Of a stretch of DNA of 64,000 nucleotides, positions 55,349 to 63,236 are shown one piece after another (within the stretch, counting starts at the first letter, position 1; each line of letters opens with the position of its first letter). The notes under the pieces are model-generated. The model saw only the letters and a program-made list of their open reading frames with translations. It was not told the DNA's origin and ran no database searches. Position numbers and translations under genes: made by a program. The DNA comes from JALYNX01 sp963749415 (GTDB lineage: Bacteria; Actinomycetota; Acidimicrobiia; Spongiisociales; ZC4RG35), in the NCBI GenBank assembly GCA_963749415.1, contig CAVVMG010000001.1, positions 2,356,001-2,420,000 on the forward strand, in the 5' to 3' direction.

Positions 55349-58000
55349 ATGAGGACCCTCACCGCGTCGCTCAGGTCGAGGCGTGGGCTGCTACTCATGC
55401 TGGCGACGACCGCCGGCTTGGCCGCGGTGTTCACTTCCTCGCCATGGTCCGTGATTCTGGGGGCGCTGGCGATCCTCGGCTTCGGGTCTCTACTCCTGAT
55501 CCTCAGTAGCCGGTTCAGCGATCTAGTGGCCAGGGTCGGACGAACCGAACGCGACCTGAGGCGCCAGCCGGTTGCCGTGGCGGCGAGGGTCCGCCCGGGA
55601 GACGCCGACGCACGCATCGCGATGCGAATGACCAGCGCGGTCGACATGTTGGAGACCTCGATCCGCCAGTTGGACGAAGCCGGCATCGGCGCCGGCGAAG
55701 GAACGTCGAACGGCAGGCCGTGGGTAACGGTGGTGGTCCCCTGCCACAACGAAGAGCAGTTCGTCGTCAGCACCCTTCGGTCGGTCGCCGTCCAGACGTT
55801 CGCCAACTGGGAGTGCATCGTCGTCGACGATGCCTCGACTGATGGCTCGCTCAGGGAGATCTGGTCCATCGCCAAGACCGACGAGCGGTTTCGGGTGCTC
55901 CGACACCAGCAGAACGGTGGCCTGAGCGCCTCACGCAACACGGGGCTGAGGGCGGCCCGGGGCCGTTACATCACATTCCTCGACTCTGACGACCTCTTGA
56001 TGCGGGACAGCCTGATGGACCGTGTCGCCACCCTGGTTAACGCCGAGCCCGATCCCCATGTGATCGGAGCGTTCTGCGGCGTGACGATCGGCCACGAGGA
56101 GGCGGTCCTCGAGGATTACCCGGCCCGGATGGAATTCGACGCGGATCGTGTGGTCGACCTGGTGACCGCCGACTCGGAGTGCCCTTTCAATGCACACGCC
56201 CCACTGCTCATCACCGAGAAGCTCCGCAGTCTTGGCGGGTTCGACGAGTCGATGCGCCTCGGAGCCGAGGACTGGGATCTGTGGTACCGGGCGATGCGCA
56301 ATGGCTACGTTTTCGTTCCATCCAAGTTCCGGACTGCGGTCTATCGCCAGAAACGACATTCGATGGTGAGATCGATGGCGGACGGGCACGTTCTCGAGGC
56401 ATCGAGGCTGATCCACGCGGCGCACCAGCCGGCCGACCCGCGAATCCTGACTGCGCCATCTCCGACCCCCCTGACCAGGCCCATCGCGGAATACCAAGCG
56501 GCGTTGCGTCTCGCGGATCGAGCAGTCCGATTTGCGGCGATGGCCCTGGTCGCTGGGGACGAAGCAGCCGCCACCCGAGCCTTGACCACGATCTCCTCGG
56601 TGCCGCCTGCACTCTTGAAGCGGCATCTCGACCTCGGGGATCTCACGAGTCGGGGGATGCAACGGGCCCTCGCACTCGGGCCTAGCGAGCTGGATGCGAT
56701 CTCGACCCTGTCCCGGCCGATCCGTGATCGACTGCAAGCACTCATCGACTCGGCGCTCGCCGGATACGAGCCAGAGCCGATATCCCCCGTCGACCCGGTG
56801 TCGACCGGGGCATTGCTGATCCCACAGCATGCCGGCCAGCTAGGAGCGCAGATCCAGGCGGCCGAGGCCGCGGGGTTCGCCCAGGGCGACATGGCGGTGC
56901 TCATGATCGAACGCGAGGGCGGCTCTCAGGGCGTGGCCCCGGAGCTCGGGGACGCCCTCCCGAGATGGTCCCTGAACAGGTGGTCGCTCATGGGCGGATC
57001 GTGCCGGGCTGCCGTTGTGGGGCAAGTCCGGACGGCCGTTGTCGATCGGGTAGCCACTGCCGTCGCCCAGGCAGGAGGCCGGGTGATAGAGGTCCCGCAA
57101 CCGAACGTCGATGTCATGGCGATCGAGGATGCGCACCGCAACCCCATCGAACTCAATGGTCGAGCCACTCCAGTGACCATCGCCCGATCGGTGGTCGGCC
57201 TCCAGCCGACATCGGACGGAAGGGATGTCGATCCTGCGGCGACCTGGCACGTCGAGGAGGCTCCAAGGACCACCTTCGATGCGAGGGCCATGGCGGGGTT
57301 CCAGGGCCGCCACCGTGGAGAGCGAGCCGTCATCATCGGAAACGGGCCTTCCCTGAACGAGCTCGATCTGACTCGCCTCAAGAGCGAGAACACCATCGCG
57401 GTCAACGCCATCTTCTATGCGGAGTCGAAGATGGGATTCGACCCCACCTATTACGTGGTGGAGGACACAGCGGTGATGCGAGACAACCTCGAAGCGGTCG
57501 TCGCATATCAGGCCGGGCACAAGTTCTTTCCCTCGATCTACCGGGACATGGTCGGCGAGCACGAGAACGTGACCTACTTCATGATGAATCGCGGGTTCTA
57601 TGAGCCTTTGTCCCCCGACTACTGCATCCCCAGGTTCTCGTTCAACCCCGCACAACGGATCTACAGCGGACAGTCGGTGACGATCATCAATCTGCAGATC
57701 GCTTATCACCTCGGGTTCGAGGAAGTGGTTCTCATCGGGATGGACTTCTCCTACACCGTGCCACCGGAGGCCCATAGGGAAGGTGACGTCATCACGTCCG
57801 TTGGTCCCGATCCCAATCACTTCCACCCCGACTACTTCGGTGCCGGCAAGGTATGGAAAGACCCGAAGCTGGACAGGGTTCTGGCCAACTACGCGCTGGC
57901 CAAGAGCATCTTCGAGGCTGATGGTCGGCGCATCGTCAACGCCACCGTCGGAGGCCGCCTCGAGCTCTTCGAGAGAGTCGATTACACCGAGCTGTTCTGA
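55349..58000 (+). CDS. Membrane-anchored GT2 fused to a DUF115/MptE-like domain
   Basis: 883 residues from ATG 55349; the longer frame to 55256 lacks a start signal. Two helices (about 17-50), a short charged stretch, GT2 domain from ~125 (VTVVVPCHNEEQFV, DDASTDGSL, FLDSDDLLM near 209, GGFDESMRLGAEDWDLW), a helical middle, and from ~660 a Rossmann-like domain with VIIGNGPSLNELDL, YVVEDTAVM and GFEEVVLIGMDFSY. That last domain is the DUF115/6-hydroxymethylpterin-diphosphokinase-like fold found in flagellin- and glycan-modifying proteins (Maf-like), often linked to sialic-type sugars. A methyltransferase gene follows after 22 bases. Confidence 0.83.
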   Translation: MRTLTASLRSRRGLLLMLATTAGLAAVFTSSPWSVILGALAILGFGSLLLILSSRFSDLVARVGRTERDLRRQPVAVAARVRPGDADARIAMRMTSAVDMLETSIRQLDEAGIGAGEGTSNGRPWVTVVVPCHNEEQFVVSTLRSVAVQTFANWECIVVDDASTDGSLREIWSIAKTDERFRVLRHQQNGGLSASRNTGLRAARGRYITFLDSDDLLMRDSLMDRVATLVNAEPDPHVIGAFCGVTIGHEEAVLEDYPARMEFDADRVVDLVTADSECPFNAHAPLLITEKLRSLGGFDESMRLGAEDWDLWYRAMRNGYVFVPSKFRTAVYRQKRHSMVRSMADGHVLEASRLIHAAHQPADPRILTAPSPTPLTRPIAEYQAALRLADRAVRFAAMALVAGDEAAATRALTTISSVPPALLKRHLDLGDLTSRGMQRALALGPSELDAISTLSRPIRDRLQALIDSALAGYEPEPISPVDPVSTGALLIPQHAGQLGAQIQAAEAAGFAQGDMAVLMIEREGGSQGVAPELGDALPRWSLNRWSLMGGSCRAAVVGQVRTAVVDRVATAVAQAGGRVIEVPQPNVDVMAIEDAHRNPIELNGRATPVTIARSVVGLQPTSDGRDVDPAATWHVEEAPRTTFDARAMAGFQGRHRGERAVIIGNGPSLNELDLTRLKSENTIAVNAIFYAESKMGFDPTYYVVEDTAVMRDNLEAVVAYQAGHKFFPSIYRDMVGEHENVTYFMMNRGFYEPLSPDYCIPRFSFNPAQRIYSGQSVTIINLQIAYHLGFEEVVLIGMDFSYTVPPEAHREGDVITSVGPDPNHFHPDYFGAGKVWKDPKLDRVLANYALAKSIFEADGRRIVNATVGGRLELFERVDYTELF

Positions 58001-58022
58001 GACGAAGGATCCGGAGACCTGC

Positions 58023-58748
58023 GTGCGCGAGCCTGACTACCGCTACCGAATCACCAAATACGACCGATCGATCATCCCGAGCCGCTTCGTCGCCTTTCTC
58101 GACGACGGAGTGATCGACGAGTTGGACTGGGTCACACGATCCGGGCGCAGCCTGGGGCACCCCGGGTGGGGCTGGGTGTACCACACGGTCCTGATGCTCC
58201 TCGACTCGGACCGCCCGAATGTGATCATCGAGACCGGAACCAATGTTGGTTCCACCGCGATCCTCATCGGCCAGGCGATCGTCGATTCGGGGCGCAAGGG
58301 GATGCTCCACACCATCGAGCTCGACCCCGACATCCACGAAGAGGCGAAACGGAGGTTCCGCCTGGCAGGCGTTTCCGGTGTGATCACCGCCTACTGCGGG
58401 GATGCCTTGAAGGTACTCCCGGAGGTCGTTGCCGATGTCGACGAGGTGGCGATTGCATTCCTCGATGGCAACCACTTCCACGACCATGTGGTGAAGGAAT
58501 TCGGAATGGTCGTCCATCGCCTGCGGCCGGATGGGGTCGTGATCTTCGACAACACCGCACTGATCGCCGAACATGACGAGGACCCGAGGGTGAACGGGGC
58601 ACTGCGCACCATCGTGGAGCTCCATGGGGGCAATCTGGTGAATCTGCCGTTCTGCAGCTGGTACACGCCGGGGATCGCCATCTGGCAACGGCAGCCCTTC
58701 GCCGAAATGGAGCCTCCAAAGCCCGGCTCCTTCAACTCCGAGTCCTGA
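58023..58748 (+). CDS. CmcI/Methyltransf_24-type SAM methyltransferase
   Basis: 241 residues from GTG 58023, with GGAG seven bases upstream. VIIETGTNVGSTAILIGQA is the SAM motif, LHTIELDPDIHEEAKRRF the second, and VAIAFLDGNHFHDHVVKEF the metal-type site. Similar in layout to the methyltransferase at 41615 but distinct in sequence. Follows the DUF115-fusion gene in the same operon and probably modifies the same glycan. Ends nine bases from the convergent coiled-coil gene. Confidence 0.8.
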   Translation: MREPDYRYRITKYDRSIIPSRFVAFLDDGVIDELDWVTRSGRSLGHPGWGWVYHTVLMLLDSDRPNVIIETGTNVGSTAILIGQAIVDSGRKGMLHTIELDPDIHEEAKRRFRLAGVSGVITAYCGDALKVLPEVVADVDEVAIAFLDGNHFHDHVVKEFGMVVHRLRPDGVVIFDNTALIAEHDEDPRVNGALRTIVELHGGNLVNLPFCSWYTPGIAIWQRQPFAEMEPPKPGSFNSES

Positions 58749-58757
58749 GGGTCGTCC

Positions 58758-59300
58758 CTAGCCGGGCTCGGAATCGATGTCAGATGCGATCCCCTGAAAC
58801 GAGTCGCTCAGCCCCAATTCACGGAGTGGGCCCCCTTCCGCCTCGTCGTGGACCCGACCGCCCCGACGGCCCACGCCAGCGCCCTCGTCGATCCTGTCGG
58901 ATAGGCCTTGGAGAGCCCGCCGGGTCTCCTCACTGAACGCGGCGAACTGGCGGTTGACCTCGTCCTGAACCTGGGACGCCTGACGAGCAGCTCGAGAAAC
59001 CGATGCCTCCACGCGATCCATTCGCACCTCGGCGTCCCGCGCTGCCACCTCCCGGTCTCTGTCGGATCGGGCCCGGGCCTCCTCCAGCCGCCGGATGGCG
59101 GTGGTCCCGCGTCTGAGCTCGACGCCCAACTCCGAGATGGCCTTGAGAACCACACCGAGCATCACGGCGACAAGTGCGCCAAGGACCCTCACCGCAGTGC
59201 TCTCGCCGAGAATGAGAAAGCCCACTGCGATCAGCCCCACCACCACGAACAGCGCGATCCGGCGTAGCCGATCCGATAGGACAGTGTTGGTGACGTTCAC
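58758..59300 (-). CDS. Small membrane-anchored coiled-coil protein
   Basis: 180 residues from GTG 59300, with GGAGGA upstream. Two N-terminal helices (IALFVVVGLIAVGFLILG and VRVLGALVAVMLGVVLKAI) are followed by a highly charged region (RLEEARARSDRDREVAARDA) with heptad character to ~145, then a disordered tail. Architecture matches the N-terminal anchor of the glycosyltransferase at 40006 but no catalytic domain follows. It could be a scaffold for the glycan enzymes; no family name is known to me. It is the last gene of the ABC-NeuA-type operon. Confidence 0.72.
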   Translation of the reverse strand: MNVTNTVLSDRLRRIALFVVVGLIAVGFLILGESTAVRVLGALVAVMLGVVLKAISELGVELRRGTTAIRRLEEARARSDRDREVAARDAEVRMDRVEASVSRAARQASQVQDEVNRQFAAFSEETRRALQGLSDRIDEGAGVGRRGGRVHDEAEGGPLRELGLSDSFQGIASDIDSEPG

Positions 59301-59313
59301 GTCGATCCTCCGT

Positions 59314-60016
59314 TTACTCCGTGCTCAGGCGAGCAGACGCCCCACCGTCGACCACCAGGGTGGCCCCCGTGGTGAACTCATTGGTGGCGAGAAAGACCAC
59401 CGCCTCTGCGATGTCTCCGGGATCGCCGACCCTACGCAGCGGTTGCTTGGCGGCGAACTCGGCGAGGGTGGCGCCCGCCCGGGAAAGGCCGTCTTGCAAC
59501 AACTCCGTGTCGACGGCACCGGGCAGCACGCAGTTGACCCGGACCGCCGGGGCCCATTCCAGCGCCAGAGCCCTCGTCAGTGAGACGAGGCCACCCTTCG
59601 AGGCCGCGTACGACGCTGACCCGGCCGCTGGTCACGACGGCATGCACCGACGCCACGTTCACTACGACGCCGGAGCGGTCGGCAAGCGTGGGATGGAGTG
59701 CCGCGGCCAGCAGGAAGGGCGCCCTCAAGTTCACGGCGATTACCCGATCGAAGATCGATACATCGGTCTCGGTGGCCTCCAGTGCGAAGCCGACTGCGGC
59801 GTTGTTGACCAGCACGTCGACGGGCCGACCTCCGAGGTGCTTCAGCAGGGTCTGCCCACACGCTGGGGTCGAAAGGTCGAGGGTGAGATGGTCGTCCGCC
59901 TTGCTCTCAGGCTCCTTGTCCACCCCGATCACGTCGGCGCCGAGGTCGCGAAAAGCATCGACACATGCAGCTCCGATCCCATTGCTCGCGCCGGTTACCA
60001 CGACTCGTTCGATCAT
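59314..60016 (-). CDS. Short-chain dehydrogenase/reductase; frameshifted
   Basis: ATG 60016 starts VVVTGASNGIGAAC (NAD(P) loop), then VDVLVNNAAVGFALE and VVNVASVHAVVTSGR. The frame then fails right before the active site; the next frame supplies ASYAASKGGLVSLTRALALE (YxxxK) and on to VFLATNEFTTGATLVVDGG at 59314. One extra base in CCC (plus-strand 59620-59622) explains the shift; corrected length ~233 residues, normal for SDRs. The start overlaps the stop of the 2-hydroxyacid dehydrogenase. Probably reduces or oxidises a sugar intermediate for the CMP-sugar gene nearby. Confidence 0.78.
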
Positions 60017-60948
60017 GACTCAGTCAGCCCCAGTCCTGTGATCAGGTTCTCCACGGCGACACGGGTGGTCCTGGCCACGGCCTCGTCGGTGTTGGACCCG
60101 TTGTGTGAGCCGACGACGACGTTGTCGAGGCCGAGCAGCGGATTGTCAGGGGCCACCGGCTCTCGCTCGAAGACATCGAGGGCGGCAGCAGCGATCTTCC
60201 CTTCGAGCAATGCCGACAGCAATGCCGCCTCATCGATCAGGGATCCGCGTGAGGTGTTGATCAGCCACGCACCGTCCTTCATGATCCCCAAGGCCTTCCC
60301 ATCGAACATGTGATAGGTGTCGCTCGCGGCCGGGAGGTGGAGTGAAACCACGTCCGAGTCGCCGAGCAGCCGCTCCAATGAGACCATCTCGAACCCGGCA
60401 GCGTCGGCGACCGGATATGGGTCGTAGCCGAGCACGTGCATCGAGGCCGCCACCGCCCGCCTGGCCAGTGCCCTGCCCGAGCTCCCCATGCCCACCACCC
60501 CGAGAGTCAGCCCGGCCAAGGAGCGCCCCCTCACCTTGTGCCAAACCCCCCCCTTCACCATCTGGTTCACCTCGTGCTGCCGCCGCGCCAACAGGTGGAG
60601 ATAGCCCATCGCGTAGTCGGCTAGCTCCTCACCGAAGACTCCCGGCGTGTTGAGCACTGTGATCCCCAGCTCCTCCGCCGCGATGAGGTCGATGGCGTCG
60701 ACGCCCACTCCCCATTTCGAGATCACTCTGAGGTTGGAGCCGGCTTCCAGCACCCGACGGTTGAGCTCGTCGTCCCCCGCCAGGACCCCGGCATAACGAT
60801 CGATGATTGGCACGAGATCGGCTTCGTCGAGCTGTTGTCCCTCGAAGCGAGGTATGTCGACTTCGAGGCCGAGCTCCTCGAGCCGGGCCGTCACTTCGGC
60901 GGCGTCTGACCAGACGTGGATGCAGCTGATCAACACCCGGTCAGCCAT
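60013..60948 (-). CDS. D-isomer 2-hydroxyacid dehydrogenase (PGDH-like)
   Basis: 311 residues from ATG 60948; the upstream frame is antisense to the next gene. LGVVGMGSSGRALARRA binds NAD; INTSRGSLIDEAAL carries the catalytic Arg, DVFEREP the Glu and GSHNGSNTDEA the His region. It resembles phosphoglycerate dehydrogenase but lies between a CMP-sugar-synthetase-type gene and an SDR, so a role in making a special sugar or acid is more likely than serine synthesis. It overlaps the cytidylyltransferase stop by eight bases. Confidence 0.85.
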   Translation of the reverse strand: MADRVLISCIHVWSDAAEVTARLEELGLEVDIPRFEGQQLDEADLVPIIDRYAGVLAGDDELNRRVLEAGSNLRVISKWGVGVDAIDLIAAEELGITVLNTPGVFGEELADYAMGYLHLLARRQHEVNQMVKGGVWHKVRGRSLAGLTLGVVGMGSSGRALARRAVAASMHVLGYDPYPVADAAGFEMVSLERLLGDSDVVSLHLPAASDTYHMFDGKALGIMKDGAWLINTSRGSLIDEAALLSALLEGKIAAAALDVFEREPVAPDNPLLGLDNVVVGSHNGSNTDEAVARTTRVAVENLITGLGLTES

Positions 60949-61603
60949 TTTCTCGTTCCAGTAGGAACTGCGCGATGGCGAAGTCGAGCTCTTCATCGAT
61001 GTCCACGGCTTGCTCGCGGGGCATTTGAAACAGCATCGGCTTCGATCCAACCCGTCTCCCGGTCTCCACGACCTGGCGGCGGGGGGCGATGTAGAGACAG
61101 GAGTTCTCTTCGAGTATCGGAGGCAGATCCTGGGTGCGGAGCAACACGGCAGGGTCGTGATTGACGGGACGGCCATCCTCGAAGAAGAACCGGGTCTGAA
61201 GAGCGGTAACCGACATCAGAGAGTCGTGGTCCCCGGGCTCCAGGTAGGAGACGATGGCAGCGTCGACAGTCTCCGGGCGGAGCAAAGGATTGGTGGAATG
61301 GGTCTGGAGGAGGTGGTCGTCGTCCAGCGCCCGGGCCACTTCGGCCACCACATCGTGCATCGGGACGAAGTCGCCGTGGAGGTGCTCGGGACGCCGGTGG
61401 ATGGTGACTTCGGGAAAGGCCGAACTCACAGCTTCCTCGATCTCGTCGCTGTCGGTGTCCACCACCACCCGGTCCACTCCCTGCGCACGGAGCAAGGTCG
61501 CCGTGATCCAGTGGAAGAGAGGCTGTCCGGCGATGGGCCGCATGTTCTTGCGTGGCACACGCTCGGAATGGCCCTTCATCGGGATCAATGCCGCCACGCT
61601 CAC
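60941..61603 (-). CDS. Acylneuraminate cytidylyltransferase-family protein (CMP-sugar synthetase)
   Basis: 220 residues from GTG 61603, with GAGGTGAG just upstream. ALIPMKGHSERVPRKNMRPI is the P-loop-like CTP site of NeuA/KdsB proteins (normally IPARxGSKxxxxKN; here Met-Lys-Gly-His replaces the first part), followed by VVVDTDSDEI and LLQTHSTNPLLRPETV. A CMP-activated nonulosonic, ulosonic or related acid sugar is suggested. No NeuB-like synthase is in the window, so the substrate is not known. Confidence 0.82.
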   Translation of the reverse strand: MSVAALIPMKGHSERVPRKNMRPIAGQPLFHWITATLLRAQGVDRVVVDTDSDEIEEAVSSAFPEVTIHRRPEHLHGDFVPMHDVVAEVARALDDDHLLQTHSTNPLLRPETVDAAIVSYLEPGDHDSLMSVTALQTRFFFEDGRPVNHDPAVLLRTQDLPPILEENSCLYIAPRRQVVETGRRVGSKPMLFQMPREQAVDIDEELDFAIAQFLLERENG

Positions 61604-61604
61604 C

Positions 61605-62495
61605 TCAGTGCTCCTCGGGGTAGTAGAAGCGCTTCTTGAGATCGCTCGACGGAGGGCGCCTCATGTGAAATCCCTGGTAGGTCCCGGCGAATTGCGACAC
61701 CCGGAAGCGGAGAATCGGCCAGGCGGAGGTTGCTCCCTCACCCTCGGCGAGGGCGGCGCGGGTGTCGGCGACCACATTCCGCGAGGAAAGACGGACGAAA
61801 TCCCAGGCGTTGAAGTGCTCGCCCGGAAACACCTTCTGGAAGGTGATCGCCTCACGTCGATAACGGTTCCTGATCTGGCTCGGAGTTTCGTCGTGGACGT
61901 GGATGACACCGGCATCGGCCCGATAGCTGACCCACCATCCATCGCGCATCACCTGTTGCGCCCAGGCCACGTCCTCGAGCCCGGTGAGCGTCTCGTCGTA
62001 GGGATGGGACTCCCACAGGGACCCTCGAATCGCGGCGTTGGCGTTGTTGGAGAAGGGGCCGTCCTGGCGGGGCACCGACTCCTCGGGGAACCAACGACGG
62101 AAGATCTGTCGCTCCGAGAAGTGCGACTCCGGGATGCCCCGCTGCTTCCCGTAGACCACGGCGACCTTGTCGTCGTCGAATGCTTCAATCAGGTTCTCCA
62201 GCCAGGACTCGTGCTCGGGATAGCAGTGCGCCGAGATGAACACCAGGAACTCCCCGGAGGCGGCGCCACACCCGATGTTGAGCGAGCGGCCAAAGCTGAA
62301 GTCCTCCTTGCGAATGTGCTCCAGGACCACGTCTTCCCCCTCGACGATGTCGAGAGTGCCGTCATCCGAGCCGGAGTCGACTACCACGACCTCATAGTCG
62401 GTGAACGTCTGCCGCTTGAGCTCGGCGAACAGCCTCCCGATGTGCTCTGCCTCGTTGTGACAGCGGATGACGATGGAAGCCTTGGGTGTCGTCAT
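61605..62495 (-). CDS. Glycosyltransferase family 2 (rhamnosyltransferase-like)
   Basis: 296 residues. IVIRCHNEAEHIGRLFAEL, VVVDSGSDDGTLDI, LVFISAHCYPEHESWLE (metal site replaced by SAHC) and GLEDVAWAQQVMRDGWW are typical of the Rhs/RfbF-like GT2 clade. One base separates its stop from the start of the cytidylyltransferase; it begins immediately after the ABC ATPase stop. Acts in the cytoplasm before ABC export. Donor not known. Confidence 0.86.
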   Translation of the reverse strand: MTTPKASIVIRCHNEAEHIGRLFAELKRQTFTDYEVVVVDSGSDDGTLDIVEGEDVVLEHIRKEDFSFGRSLNIGCGAASGEFLVFISAHCYPEHESWLENLIEAFDDDKVAVVYGKQRGIPESHFSERQIFRRWFPEESVPRQDGPFSNNANAAIRGSLWESHPYDETLTGLEDVAWAQQVMRDGWWVSYRADAGVIHVHDETPSQIRNRYRREAITFQKVFPGEHFNAWDFVRLSSRNVVADTRAALAEGEGATSAWPILRFRVSQFAGTYQGFHMRRPPSSDLKKRFYYPEEH

Positions 62496-63236
62496 CTACC
62501 GGCCCGAGACCACTGCGGCGCGGTAGTGATCGACGACCTCTTTCGAAGGGCCTATGTGTTTGACCATCCCCCGCTCCAGCCACATGGTCCGGTCACAGAA
62601 CTCCGCGACCTTGTTCAGATTGTGTGACACGAACACGATCGTCCCCGACCGGTCGAGTAGATCCTGCATCGCCTGCTCGCTCTTGACCCGGAACGACTCA
62701 TCGCCAACGCTGAGAATCTCGTCGAGGAGCAGGATGTCAGGACTGAGGTGCATCCCGATCGAGAAAGCGAGACGGGAGAGCATCCCCGACGAGTAGGTCT
62801 TTATCGGGCGGTCGATGGCTTCTTCGAGCTCGGCGTAGCTCACGATGTCGTCGAACAACTCGTCGATCTGTCGCCTCCTCAGACCCGCTGCCAGGCCGCC
62901 GAGATAGATGTTGCGGATCCCGGAGAGCTCGTTGTTGAAACCAACGCCCAACTGCAGCAGCGTCGACGTACGGCCCGAGCTCACCGCCCGTCCCTCATCC
63001 GGGCGGAGCGTCCCAGCGACGACCCGCATCAGGGTGCTCTTCCCGGCGCCGTTGCGCCCGACAATTCCGAAAGCCTCCCCTTTCTTCACCTCGAAGCTGA
63101 CATGATCGAGGGCGACCACGAGCTCCCGCTGCCTGCTCCTGAAATTGGCCAGGCTCCGGCGCAATGTCGGCTTTCGCTCCACGAATGGCCGGAACTGGAC
63201 TGTGACCTCCTCCGCCCTGATCGCCCAGGGCTTCAC
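62496..63236 (-). CDS. Polysaccharide ABC exporter ATP-binding subunit (Wzt/TagH type)
   Basis: 246 residues from GTG 63236, which overlaps the permease stop by four bases. Walker A GRNGAGKST, Q-loop LLQLGVGF, signature YSSGM, Walker B ILLLDEIL and the H-loop VSHN are all present. It lacks the C-terminal carbohydrate-binding domain found in some Wzt proteins, so it is the short form. With the permease it exports a finished lipid-linked glycan. This suggests that part of the locus uses ABC export in addition to the flippase at 16698. Confidence 0.93.
   Translation of the reverse strand: MKPWAIRAEEVTVQFRPFVERKPTLRRSLANFRSRQRELVVALDHVSFEVKKGEAFGIVGRNGAGKSTLMRVVAGTLRPDEGRAVSSGRTSTLLQLGVGFNNELSGIRNIYLGGLAAGLRRRQIDELFDDIVSYAELEEAIDRPIKTYSSGMLSRLAFSIGMHLSPDILLLDEILSVGDESFRVKSEQAMQDLLDRSGTIVFVSHNLNKVAEFCDRTMWLERGMVKHIGPSKEVVDHYRAAVVSGR

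Noticed and set aside
58738..58771. Weak nested hairpin between convergent genes
   Set aside because: Arms CCGAG/CTCGG and AGGG/CCCT are short, overlap coding sequence on both sides and lack a U-tract; not reported as a terminator.
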